64,000 bases of DNA, taken from assembly GCA_031412335.1 (NCBI GenBank), contig JANOCT010000016.1:1-64000 (forward strand). Reading direction: 5' to 3'. Below, one piece after another: positions 17,598-26,389 of this stretch. Made by a program: the position numbers and the translations under genes. A model generated the notes under the pieces. It ran no database searches. It had not been told where the DNA came from and saw only the letters and a list, made by a program, of their open reading frames with translations. Every line of letters begins with the position of its first letter. Positions within the stretch are counted from its first letter, which is position 1. This DNA is from JBBQYA01 sp031412335. Lineage in GTDB: Bacteria > Bacteroidota > Bacteroidia > Sphingobacteriales > Sphingobacteriaceae.

Positions 17598-19996
17598 TGA
17601 ATTCAATTAAACTTTCTAGATTTTTAATTTTTCTGTTCTCAAGTTTTGTATTTGCTAATTATTCTTTAGCTCAGAATAATTTTAATATGACCTTGCTGGG
17701 CAATAAAACTTACAATAATCAAACTTTAGCAGGTACCTGGGGCTATGTAAAAAATAATATCGAGTACGCACTAGTTGGTACAAATACCGGAACCTCTATA
17801 GTAGATATTTCGAATCCTTCCGCTTTAGTAGAAGTAGCTTTTGTTCCAGGTGCTACTTCTTTATGGCACGAAATCAGAACTTTTGGTGATTATGCATATA
17901 TAACCTCAGAAGGAGGCTTAGGTCTTCAAATTATTAATCTGAGTAATCTGCCATTATCTGCACCTAGCAAATATTATAAAGGAAATGGTTTAGTTGCCAA
18001 TCAATTAGATCAATTTCATAGTCTGCATATCGACAATGGATTTGCTTATTTATACGGTGGTAATTTCCAACAAGGTGGAGTAGTAATTGTAGATTTGGCC
18101 GATCCTTGGAATCCAAATTATGTTGGTAAATGGGAAAATGAATACATCCACGATGGTTTTGTACAAGACAACAAAATCTGGGCTTGTAAAATTTATGCAG
18201 GAGAATTTTCAGTTATTGATGTTACCAATAAAGCTAATCCTGTTTTATTGGCAACACAACAAACTCCCAATCAATTTACCCATAGCAACTGGTTATCAAC
18301 TGATAAAAATTACATGTTTGTAGCAGATGAAGTAGATGGTGAAAGTCTAACATCGTATGATGTTTCTGATTTGAATAACATCAAACAATTAGATCGTTAC
18401 ACCGCTGATTTTGAACCAAATGCTTTGCCACACAACGTTTACATTATAAATGATTCGGTACGTACTGGTTCTAACAGAGATTTTCTAGTTGTTGCACATA
18501 ATAGTGCCGGAGTTACCATTCTGGATGTTTCGCAACCTGAAAAAATGGTAGAAATTGCTTATTTTGATACTCAACCACAAGACATTACTTATGGAATTTG
18601 GGGAGCTTATCCTTATTTTCCATCTGGAAGAATCGTTGGTGGCGATTCTAACTTAGGACTTTGTGTTTTTCAACCAACGTATCAAAAGGCATCATTTTTA
18701 AAAGGTATAGTTACAGATTTAGTAACCAATGCAACCTTAAATGGAGTAACCATTGAAATTTTATCAACCAACATTATTGAAACCACAAATTTAAATGGGA
18801 AATATTTGCACGGAAGCAGATTAAATGGATTGTACGATATTAAATTTTCGAAAGCAGGTTATGCCTCAAAAACCATAAAGAATTTTCAGATTGGATCAGC
18901 ACAGGTTGGTGTTTTAAATGTTTCATTAACAAATGCCGTTTTGGTTAATGCTTCCGGTTTAGTAAAAGATTTAATTACTCAAAACCCAATTGCGGATGCC
19001 GAAGTAAGTGTTTCTGGTATAAATGGAATTTTTGAAGTAACATCTAATGCTAGTGGAGTATTCCAATTTAATCAGATTCCACAAGATAGTTATGAATTAT
19101 ATGCAGGGAAATTTGGCTTTAAAACCTTTACAAATCCTAACCAGGTTATTTCAAATGGAGCAACTATTTCAGTTGAATTGCAAAAAGGTATCGAAGATTT
19201 TTTCGAATTAGATTATAACTGGACAGTATCTGGCGATGCAACAGCTGGAGCTTGGGAACGAGGAGTTCCTGCAGCAACTTTTGATCAAAATGGAAAAATA
19301 TTTAGTCCAGAAGCAGATGCAGCAGATATTGGAACTCAATGTTTTGTTACCGGAAATGGACCATTTGGTAGTGGAATTGATGATTTTGATGTAGATGGTG
19401 GTACAACAATTTTAACCTCACCAGTTTTTGATTTAACAGGAATCATAGAACCGGTAGTAAATTATAGCCGTTGGGTGGTTGGATCACAAAATGATACCAT
19501 TAAAGTTTTTTTAACCAATGGAATAACCACAGTTTCAATAGACCAAGCACGTGGTAATATTGGACAATTTGGAGTTTGGTTACAAAAATCATATCGTGTT
19601 GCTCAATTTTTGCCAGCAACTGCCAATATGCAGTTGATTGTAGAAGTAAGTGATAAAAAAACAGATGGAACTATGGAAGCGGCATTTGATAATTTTTTTA
19701 TTACTGGCCAAAGTACTGGTTTGGTACAAAATGGAGTAAATGAATTCGGTTCAATTTCAATTTTTCCAAATCCGGTAATTAATAATTTGAATATAAATTA
19801 TACAGTAAATGATAAAAATTCCGAACAATTGAAATTGTCAGTTTATAATTCGATAGGTCAATTGGTTTATGAAAGAAAATTAATGACTAATTCAGATCAG
19901 ATTAATATTAATTTAGCATTGCGATCAGGCCTTTACCTGGCAAAAATAGCAGATCAAAAAGGTGGAATAATGACACAGAAATTTATCAAAAAATAA
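17597..19996 (+). CDS. Choice-of-anchor B family T9SS surface protein (copy 2)
   Basis: 799 residues with the same domain order as the preceding gene: signal peptide ending SLAQ, choice-of-anchor B domain (TWGYVKN, YALVGTNTGTSIVDISNP, LWHEIRT, YIHDGF, FTHSNWLSTDK), two carboxypeptidase-regulatory-like folds, a jelly-roll-like domain, and here a canonical sorting domain (SIFPNPVINNLNI, YNSIGQLVYE, SGLYLAKI). The TAATG junction implies coupled translation. The two products are clear tandem paralogues and may act together at the cell surface. Confidence 0.88.
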   Translation: MNSIKLSRFLIFLFSSFVFANYSLAQNNFNMTLLGNKTYNNQTLAGTWGYVKNNIEYALVGTNTGTSIVDISNPSALVEVAFVPGATSLWHEIRTFGDYAYITSEGGLGLQIINLSNLPLSAPSKYYKGNGLVANQLDQFHSLHIDNGFAYLYGGNFQQGGVVIVDLADPWNPNYVGKWENEYIHDGFVQDNKIWACKIYAGEFSVIDVTNKANPVLLATQQTPNQFTHSNWLSTDKNYMFVADEVDGESLTSYDVSDLNNIKQLDRYTADFEPNALPHNVYIINDSVRTGSNRDFLVVAHNSAGVTILDVSQPEKMVEIAYFDTQPQDITYGIWGAYPYFPSGRIVGGDSNLGLCVFQPTYQKASFLKGIVTDLVTNATLNGVTIEILSTNIIETTNLNGKYLHGSRLNGLYDIKFSKAGYASKTIKNFQIGSAQVGVLNVSLTNAVLVNASGLVKDLITQNPIADAEVSVSGINGIFEVTSNASGVFQFNQIPQDSYELYAGKFGFKTFTNPNQVISNGATISVELQKGIEDFFELDYNWTVSGDATAGAWERGVPAATFDQNGKIFSPEADAADIGTQCFVTGNGPFGSGIDDFDVDGGTTILTSPVFDLTGIIEPVVNYSRWVVGSQNDTIKVFLTNGITTVSIDQARGNIGQFGVWLQKSYRVAQFLPATANMQLIVEVSDKKTDGTMEAAFDNFFITGQSTGLVQNGVNEFGSISIFPNPVINNLNINYTVNDKNSEQLKLSVYNSIGQLVYERKLMTNSDQININLALRSGLYLAKIADQKGGIMTQKFIKK

Positions 19997-20010
19997 AAAT
20001 TCAAAGACAT

Positions 20011-20048
20011 AAAAAAGCGCGAAATTTTCATTGATTCCGTGCTTTTTT
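20011..20048. terminator. Probable bidirectional terminator between convergent genes
   Basis: AAAAAAGC...GCTTTTTT flanks an imperfect inner stem (GCGCGAA / TTCCGTGC with a bulge). It sits between the plus-strand copy 2 gene and the minus-strand purS, so it may serve both. Confidence 0.6.
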
Positions 20049-20066
20049 GTTTTAATCTAGTTTAGT

Positions 20067-20318
20067 TTATAAACTTTTTAGTTCAAAGCTATATTGTTCC
20101 ATTATTAAATTAGCCAGTAATTTTTTACAAGCTTCGTCTACTTTCGCATGTGCTAATTCTTTTGTTTCTGCTTCAACTTCCAAGGTTATATGTTTTCCAA
20201 TTCGTACGTTTTGAATTTCGGATAAACCTAGATTTTGCATACTCCCAGTAACTGCTTTACCCTGTGGATCCAGAATTTCTTTCATAGGCATCACCTTTAT
20301 CTCAGCAGAAAATTTCAT
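20067..20318 (-). CDS. purS: Phosphoribosylformylglycinamidine synthase subunit PurS
   Basis: 83 residues, the usual PurS length, with KVMPMKEILDPQGKAV, QNVRIGKHITLEVEA and ACKKLLANLIMEQYSFEL. PurS helps pass ammonia between PurQ and PurL in purine synthesis; those partners are not in the window. It overlaps pssA by four bases. Confidence 0.92.
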   Translation of the reverse strand: MKFSAEIKVMPMKEILDPQGKAVTGSMQNLGLSEIQNVRIGKHITLEVEAETKELAHAKVDEACKKLLANLIMEQYSFELKSL

Positions 20319-21028
20319 AATGTTTTTGGTTTAAAAATGGGTAAATCAATAAAAGATAAGAGGATATAAATAAAAATAATAATAGGGATTGATGAAAAAT
20401 TTAGAAACAAAAATAAAACTACTGAAGAAAGGAGAAAAATATATCGGATTAAATTTTTGTTCAGATCGTAAGTTTTAAATTTTAAAGAAAACAAAGGTAA
20501 TTCTGCGACTAGCAAAAAGCACATCAATAAAATAAAAGGAAGTAAAAAGCGTGGATCGAAAATATAGATATGAAAAACATCATCGTATTTTGCCAAAATA
20601 AATGGTATTGAAGCAATAAGCATTGCACACGCTGGAGTAGGTAAGCCAATAAAATTTTCGGTTTGACGAGTATCCAAATTAAACTTTCCAAGTCTTACTG
20701 CCGAAAAAACTGTTATTAAATAAGCAGAAAACGAAACCCAGGTTGAATTACTATTAATCAACAAATCTGAATGCAGTAAAATGTTTTGAAGCATAATGCC
20801 CGGCACTAATCCAAAGCTGATAACATCAGCTAGTGAATCAAGCTGTTTGCCTAACTCACCTGAAACATGTAAAAGTCTGGCAATAAAACCGTCCAAATAA
20901 TCGAATAATAAACAGAGAAATATGAAATAGGAGGCAACACTTAATTCGCCTTGAAATGCAAAGTAAGCAGCAATGCAACCCGAGAACAAATTGCAACAAG
21001 TAAGAATATTAGGAATGTGCTTTTTCAA
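20315..21028 (-). CDS. pssA: CDP-diacylglycerol--serine O-phosphatidyltransferase
   Basis: 237 residues, eight or so membrane helices. The CDP-alcohol phosphatidyltransferase motif is complete: D43, D46-G47, A50-R51, G60, D64 and D68 match D-x2-DG-x2-AR-x8-G-x3-D-x3-D. The N-terminus KKHIPNILTCCNLFSGC is typical of the serine-specific members. It makes phosphatidylserine, the precursor of phosphatidylethanolamine. It shares an ATGA overlap with purS. Confidence 0.92.
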   Translation of the reverse strand: MKKHIPNILTCCNLFSGCIAAYFAFQGELSVASYFIFLCLLFDYLDGFIARLLHVSGELGKQLDSLADVISFGLVPGIMLQNILLHSDLLINSNSTWVSFSAYLITVFSAVRLGKFNLDTRQTENFIGLPTPACAMLIASIPFILAKYDDVFHIYIFDPRFLLPFILLMCFLLVAELPLFSLKFKTYDLNKNLIRYIFLLSSVVLFLFLNFSSIPIIIFIYILLSFIDLPIFKPKTL

Positions 21029-21111
21029 TTGTTAACGTTTTTATACAATAGCATTTTCAAATCACAAGCCAACATATACATAATTCGCTTTTTACTTAAA
21101 AAAAAAACCTT

Positions 21112-22923
21112 TTACTTATTCATTGAAATCAAAAATTCCTCATTTGATCTTGTACCTCTCATTTGAGCTTGCAAAAAGTCCATAGCTTCTTGAGAGTTCA
21201 TATCCGCTAAGTGATTTCGTAATATCCAGATTCTTTGTAAAGTATCTTTGTCTAACAATAAATCATCTCTACGGGTACTAGAAGCAGTAATATCTATTGC
21301 AGGGAATATTCGTTTGTTTGATAATTTTCTATCCAACTGTAATTCCATGTTTCCAGTTCCTTTAAATTCTTCAAAGATTACTTCGTCCATTTTAGAACCT
21401 GTGTCAATCAATGCAGTAGCTAAAATAGTAAGTGACCCACCATTTTCGATTTTTCTTGCAGCTCCAAAAAATCTTTTTGGCTTGTGTAATGCATTGGCAT
21501 CAACTCCTCCTGAAAGTATTTTTCCAGAAGCAGGAGCTGTAGTATTATAAGCTCTTGCCAATCTAGTAATGGAGTCTAACAAAATCACAACATCATGGCC
21601 ACATTCCACCATCCGCTTTGCTTTTTCTAAAACAATATTGGCAATTTTTACGTGTCGTTCAGCAGGTTCATCAAAAGTTGAAGAAACTACTTCAGCACGA
21701 ACACTTCTTGCCATGTCTGTAACTTCTTCTGGTCGTTCATCAATCAATAAAATAATTAAATAAACTTCTGGATGGTTGGCCGCAATTGCGTTAGCAACAT
21801 CTTTTAGTAAGACTGTTTTACCTGTTTTTGGCTGCGCTACAATTAATCCTCTCTGTCCTTTTCCAATTGGTGTAAACAAATCCATAATTCGAGTCGAATT
21901 ATTGGTTGGCGAGGTAAATAAATTTAATTTTTCAAAAGGAAAAAGTGGTGTTAAATAATCAAACGGTATCCGATCTCTAACCACTGCAGGTTCTTTTCCG
22001 TTTATCAACTCAACTCGCACTAATGGAAAATATTTTTCCCCTTCTTTTGGAGGTCGTATTGTTCCTCTAACTGTATCACCAGTTTTCAAACCAAATAATT
22101 TGATTTGAGATTGAGATACATAAATATCATCTGGTGATGTTAAGTAATTATAATCAGCCGATCGTAAAAAACCGTATTGATCAGGCATTATTTCAAGCAC
22201 GCCTTCGTTTAAAATTACTCCATCAAAATCAACACCATTTGATGGTGCTTCAACAGGTGTGCGTTGCTGAAATCTAGGGTTTTTATTATTTGCGTTATAA
22301 TTAGGATTATTTGGATTATTACTGTTTTGAGCATTTACATTTCCGTTGGGTTGCGGAGGAGTATTTGTGTTTTGAGAATTTACATTTTTATCTACAGCAT
22401 TTCCATTAGGAATTGCATTTTGGTTATTCGGATTGTTTACATTTCTATCCGCAGCATTACTATTGGGTTGATAGTTAGGATTATTTCTATTCGCTTGCCG
22501 ATCATCTGGTTTGCGCTGATTTTGATGAACAGGCTGTCGAGGAGTTTGAATTTTAGGTTCAATTGGTTCTATTTCACTAGCTAAATCAGTTGAAATCTCA
22601 GTTTTAATTTCTTCGATTCGCGGTTCATTTACTATTTCATCTTGTATTTCATTAGTTGAAATTTCAAAATTCATTGATGAGTCAATAATTTCTGTAACTT
22701 CCTCCTCTTCTTTTTTTGCAGATCTTGCACGCTTAATTTTTGGTGCAGTTATTTTTTCTTTAGGTTCTACTTTTTCACTAGGCGCAACTAACGACTGCTT
22801 ATCAAGTATTTTATAAATAAGGTCTTGTTTGCGTAAGCCTTCAAAGTTATCAACGGCAAGGCTTGCGGCAAGTTGTCTCAGTTCCGAAACAGGCTTGTCA
22901 TTCAATTCAATAATGTCGTACAT
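21112..22923 (-). CDS. rho: Transcription termination factor Rho with Asn-rich insertion
   Basis: 603 residues. An N-terminal Rho-N helical domain (LNDKPVSELRQLAASLAV) is followed by an acidic/basic linker and a long Asn/Pro-rich low-complexity insertion (about residues 130-220). Then come the RNA-binding cold-shock-like domain (EIMPDQYGFLRSADYNYLTS) and the RecA-type ATPase with Walker A VAQPKTGKTVLL and Walker B VVILLDSITRLARAYNT. It terminates untranslated transcripts. Disordered Rho insertions are common in this phylum and are linked to condensate formation in Bacteroides. Confidence 0.97.
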   Translation of the reverse strand: MYDIIELNDKPVSELRQLAASLAVDNFEGLRKQDLIYKILDKQSLVAPSEKVEPKEKITAPKIKRARSAKKEEEEVTEIIDSSMNFEISTNEIQDEIVNEPRIEEIKTEISTDLASEIEPIEPKIQTPRQPVHQNQRKPDDRQANRNNPNYQPNSNAADRNVNNPNNQNAIPNGNAVDKNVNSQNTNTPPQPNGNVNAQNSNNPNNPNYNANNKNPRFQQRTPVEAPSNGVDFDGVILNEGVLEIMPDQYGFLRSADYNYLTSPDDIYVSQSQIKLFGLKTGDTVRGTIRPPKEGEKYFPLVRVELINGKEPAVVRDRIPFDYLTPLFPFEKLNLFTSPTNNSTRIMDLFTPIGKGQRGLIVAQPKTGKTVLLKDVANAIAANHPEVYLIILLIDERPEEVTDMARSVRAEVVSSTFDEPAERHVKIANIVLEKAKRMVECGHDVVILLDSITRLARAYNTTAPASGKILSGGVDANALHKPKRFFGAARKIENGGSLTILATALIDTGSKMDEVIFEEFKGTGNMELQLDRKLSNKRIFPAIDITASSTRRDDLLLDKDTLQRIWILRNHLADMNSQEAMDFLQAQMRGTRSNEEFLISMNK

Positions 22924-23264
22924 TAATGTTTAATGGGAATAAAAGGGTGTATTTAGCAGAAATATGCAGGAAAAATAGTATTAAATTGTTCAAAATGCGA
23001 TATGCATTTAGTAGTAAACCAAAATTTGGAAGTCGAAATTGTGTTGATGGTAAACCTCCATACACGATTGAGATGGAGTATCAGCCACAATAGTAGGAAA
23101 TATATTTTTATTATCAAATACAAATTTCAAAAACGGAAAAAAAATAAATAAATTGGCCAGTAATAAGGAGAAATAGTAATCAATAATTAAGTATTTGAGA
23201 ATTTGTAATAATTTTTCTTTTCAAAATGCAAAAAATTATTTATTTTGATTAAAAATCATAGAAT
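22924..23264. other. Divergent intergenic region between rho and pyrF
   Basis: 341 bases, AT-rich, without a convincing ORF. It contains a small hairpin CTCCAT / ATGGAG (23056-23078) in a locally less AT-rich stretch (about 23035-23095) that could be a short leader element of rho, but I recognise no known RNA family. Promoters for both genes must lie here; I see no clear TAnnTTTG box. Confidence 0.4.
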
Positions 23265-24095
23265 ATGACCTTTGCAGAATTAGTATTACAAATAAAAAGT
23301 AAGCAAAGTTTTTTGTGCATTGGTTTAGATGCAGATAAATCTCGTATTCCAAAACATTTGTTAAAATTTGAAGATCCGGTTACAGAATTTAATCGGCAAA
23401 TAATTGAATCATGCGAAGAGTTTTGTGTTGCATTTAAGCCAAATACGGCATTTTATGAATCTGCTGGAGTTTCTGGTTGGCAAACACTGCAAAACACCTT
23501 TAATCTTTTACCTGAAAACACATTGAGCATTGCGGATGCAAAACGAGGAGATATTGGCAATACAAGCACATCCTATGCAAATGCTTTTTTTAATAAACAA
23601 AGTTCTGGTTTTGATTTTGATGCCATCACCGTTTCACCTTATATGGGTGCAGATAGTGTGAAGCCTTTTCTTGCATTTCAAAATAAATGGGTGATAATTT
23701 TAGCTTTAACTTCAAATGATAGTGCCACAGATTTTCAATTATTGCAAACAGACCAAAGCGTAAAAATGTATCAAAAAGTCTTGGAAACAGCTAAAATTTG
23801 GGGAACTAAAGAACATATAATGTTTGTAGTTGGAGCCACTCGACCCGAATATTTAACAGAAATTAGAAAAATAGTACCCGATCATTTTCTATTAATTCCG
23901 GGAGTTGGAGCGCAAGGAGGTAGTTTGCATGATGTGGCAAAATTTGGCATGAATTCAACTGTTGGTTTGTTAGTTAATTCTTCCAGATCTATTCTATTTG
24001 CTTCCGATAGAGAGGATTTTGCAGATGCTGCCAGAGCCGAAGCAAAAAAAATTCAACAAGAAATGAAAATTTTATTAGAAACTTTTGCCTCTTGA
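23265..24095 (+). CDS. pyrF: Orotidine-5'-phosphate decarboxylase
   Basis: 276 residues, the longer type-2 form. LCIGLDADKSRIP binds substrate, the catalytic Asp-Lys-Asp set is in SIADAKRGDIGNTS (about residues 88-101), and the phosphate-binding end is LIPGVGAQGG and VNSSRSILFAS. It forms UMP, the last step of pyrimidine synthesis. The end lies four bases before the DUF2851 start. Confidence 0.96.
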   Translation: MTFAELVLQIKSKQSFLCIGLDADKSRIPKHLLKFEDPVTEFNRQIIESCEEFCVAFKPNTAFYESAGVSGWQTLQNTFNLLPENTLSIADAKRGDIGNTSTSYANAFFNKQSSGFDFDAITVSPYMGADSVKPFLAFQNKWVIILALTSNDSATDFQLLQTDQSVKMYQKVLETAKIWGTKEHIMFVVGATRPEYLTEIRKIVPDHFLLIPGVGAQGGSLHDVAKFGMNSTVGLLVNSSRSILFASDREDFADAARAEAKKIQQEMKILLETFAS

Positions 24096-24099
24096 AATT

Positions 24100-25392
24100 A
24101 TGGAATTTATGCCTGAAGAGTTTTACCAATATGTATGGCAAACAGGTGCATTTTCTACCAAAGAATTAAAAACTACCCAGAACGAAGCCATTCAAATAAT
24201 ACATCCTGGCATAAAAAATACACATGCTGGGCCTGATTTTTTTAACGCTAGAGTAAAAATAGGAGAAACTGAATGGGCCGGAAATGTAGAAGTTCATATT
24301 CTAGCTTCAGATTGGTTCAAACATCATCATGAAATTGATGAAGCCTATAATCAAATTATTCTCCATGTTGTATGTAAGAATGATTGCGAAGTGATCAGAA
24401 AAGATGGAAGTAAAGTGGCTATTCTTTTATTAACTGATTATTTAAATCCTTTATTAGCTAGTAATTACAAATTGCTTATTGAAAATATTAATTGGATTCC
24501 ATGCGAAAAAATGTTGAGTTCAATTGATTCAATTTACAAAACTCAAATGTTGCATAGAACTGCAACCGAAAGGCTTGAAATTAAAGCGACGTTAATTGAA
24601 CAAGATGTAGCTTATTTAAATGGAGATTGGGAAACTGCTTTTTACAGACATACGGCTAAATGTTTTGGTTTTAAAACCAATGCAGTTCCGTTTGGTATGT
24701 TTGCCAAAACAATTCCTCACTTAATTCTTGGAAAACACAAAAATAATCTGCACCAGATAGAAGCAATTGTTTTTGGCCAAGCAGGAATGTTAAATGAAAA
24801 TTTAATCGACGATTATGGCATTTCTTTATTAAAAGAATATAAATTTTTAAAACAGAAATATGATTTGAAAGGCATGGATGCTTTTATCTGGAAATTTATG
24901 AGAATGAGACCTGTAAATTTTCCAACGATCAGAATTGCGCAGTTTGCTTGGTTGGTAAGTAATTCGGCACACTTGTTCTCTAAAATACTTTCGGATACTT
25001 CTATAAATCAATTAAAAAAATTATTCAAAGCAGAAACTAGTGATTATTGGAAAGAGCATTTTTTATTTGATAAAAAAACAGTTTTTTCAGAAAAAAATTT
25101 AGGAGAAAATTCTATCAATAGTTTGTTGATTAATGCAGTAGCTCCTTTTTTATTTTCTTATGGGCGTGCAAATAACAATGATAACTTGAAAGATCGAGCA
25201 ATTGAAATACTTGAAAAAACTGAATCAGAATCAAATTCTATTGTTGAAAAATTTGAAAGCCTTGGTTTAAAATCAGTGTCTTCATTGGAATCGCAAGGTT
25301 TATTACATTTAAAGGAATATTATTGTAATCGTAAAAAATGCTTACATTGCACGATAGGGAATTCATTTCTAAATTTTCGTCAAAATAAATGA
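24100..25392 (+). CDS. DUF2851 family protein
   Basis: 430 residues from ATG 24100; an upstream TTG at 24085 would overlap pyrF and is less likely. The N-terminal part (HPGIKNTHAGPDFFNARVKI, EWAGNVEVHILASDWFKHHH) is the conserved hallmark of DUF2851, a family found chiefly in Bacteroidota, and looks like a nuclease-type beta core, but no function has been shown that I know of. Near the C-terminus, YYCNRKKCLHCTIG carries clustered cysteines that could bind metal. It overlaps the PspC-like gene by four bases. Confidence 0.88.
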   Translation: MEFMPEEFYQYVWQTGAFSTKELKTTQNEAIQIIHPGIKNTHAGPDFFNARVKIGETEWAGNVEVHILASDWFKHHHEIDEAYNQIILHVVCKNDCEVIRKDGSKVAILLLTDYLNPLLASNYKLLIENINWIPCEKMLSSIDSIYKTQMLHRTATERLEIKATLIEQDVAYLNGDWETAFYRHTAKCFGFKTNAVPFGMFAKTIPHLILGKHKNNLHQIEAIVFGQAGMLNENLIDDYGISLLKEYKFLKQKYDLKGMDAFIWKFMRMRPVNFPTIRIAQFAWLVSNSAHLFSKILSDTSINQLKKLFKAETSDYWKEHFLFDKKTVFSEKNLGENSINSLLINAVAPFLFSYGRANNNDNLKDRAIEILEKTESESNSIVEKFESLGLKSVSSLESQGLLHLKEYYCNRKKCLHCTIGNSFLNFRQNK

Positions 25393-25610
25393 AAACATTA
25401 CTTAATAAAATGGAAAAATATTCATTTGGAGTATCAGCATATTTGGCTGAGAAAATGAATATGTCTGTATCTAAAGTCCGGATGTTTTTTATTTATTCTA
25501 CCTTCTTGGCAGCTGGAGCTCCAATAATTGTGTACATGCTTGCTGCATTTGTACTCGACATTCGCAAATTTGTTAAAGTAAAAAGCAGGAATTTTTTACG
25601 AGAAATGTAA
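25389..25610 (+). CDS. Small PspC-domain membrane protein
   Basis: 73 residues. The PspC-like fold is visible: a short amphipathic start (FGVSAYLAEKMNMSVSKVRM), then one membrane segment (FFIYSTFLAAGAPIIVYMLA) and a basic tail. PspC proteins take part in envelope stress responses. The ATGA overlap with the DUF2851 gene indicates one operon. Confidence 0.8.
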   Translation: MKTLLNKMEKYSFGVSAYLAEKMNMSVSKVRMFFIYSTFLAAGAPIIVYMLAAFVLDIRKFVKVKSRNFLREM

Positions 25611-25636
25611 TCCTTCAACCTGTTTACTTTACCAAC

Positions 25637-26380
25637 CTATTTTTTTAATTTTTGACTAAATAACCAAGGCAATAAATCTTTTTCTTGGTACGCTGGCACC
25701 CAACTTTCGTGGTTTACATCTTTATATTCAGTAAACAAAACTGGTGAACCAAAATTTCTAAGACTTTCAACCATATTCCGACTTCCTTCAATTTTTACAA
25801 TATTATCAAGTTCGCCATGAAAAACCCAGATAGGCATATTTGCAATTTCTGAAGCTTTGCCCGGTATTCCCCAACCGCAAATAGGAATTGCAGCAGCATA
25901 TTTTTCTGGATTGTAAATAATACTTTCCCATGTTCCGGCACCACCCATTGATAATCCCGTAATGTAAACCCGAGATTTATCTATTGGTAATTTTTTACTT
26001 AATTCATCAATTAATTCTTCAGTTAGCAAAAGAGGCGATACAATTGAATCATTGTTTCTTAGCTCCGCCCATCTTAATCCTTGCCTGCATTGTGGTGCCA
26101 AAACATAGCAAGGAAAATTTATTCGATTTGCCGAATCAGTAAAAAGTGCTTCAATATGTTTCAACTGTTTCTGATTATCGCTGCCCCTTTCACCAGAACC
26201 ATGTAGAAACAAAACAATTGGATATTTTTTACCTTTTTTTAATTGTTCTGGCGATAAAAGTTGGTAATTTAATGTGTCTGTCGAACTATACTTTTCAGCT
26301 TCAAATAGTTTTTTTTGCGAAAAAGATGAAAAACTAAAGCTCATTAAATAAAAAAATATAAACAGACTAACATTATTCAT
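25637..26380 (-). CDS. Secreted alpha/beta-hydrolase, prolyl-oligopeptidase/esterase-like
   Basis: 247 residues with a signal peptide (residues 1-21). The hydrolase core shows the oxyanion segment VLFLHGSGERGSDN, the nucleophile elbow GLSMGGAGTWES, an acidic residue in WVFHGELDNIVK and the catalytic histidine in VNHESW. This pattern fits the phospholipase/carboxylesterase and PHB-depolymerase-like esterases of Bacteroidota. The substrate is unknown. It follows the Kir-channel gene by nine bases on the same strand. Confidence 0.82.
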   Translation of the reverse strand: MNNVSLFIFFYLMSFSFSSFSQKKLFEAEKYSSTDTLNYQLLSPEQLKKGKKYPIVLFLHGSGERGSDNQKQLKHIEALFTDSANRINFPCYVLAPQCRQGLRWAELRNNDSIVSPLLLTEELIDELSKKLPIDKSRVYITGLSMGGAGTWESIIYNPEKYAAAIPICGWGIPGKASEIANMPIWVFHGELDNIVKIEGSRNMVESLRNFGSPVLFTEYKDVNHESWVPAYQEKDLLPWLFSQKLKK

Positions 26381-26389
26381 TTAGGTATT

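Noticed and set aside
22264..22584. 106-residue Ile/Arg-rich plus-strand ORF inside rho
   Set aside because: It is the antisense of the Asn-rich insertion; the odd composition follows from AAT/AAC codons.
23056..23078. Riboswitch or attenuator upstream of rho
   Set aside because: Only a six-base-pair hairpin is visible, without an aptamer core I recognise or a U-run.
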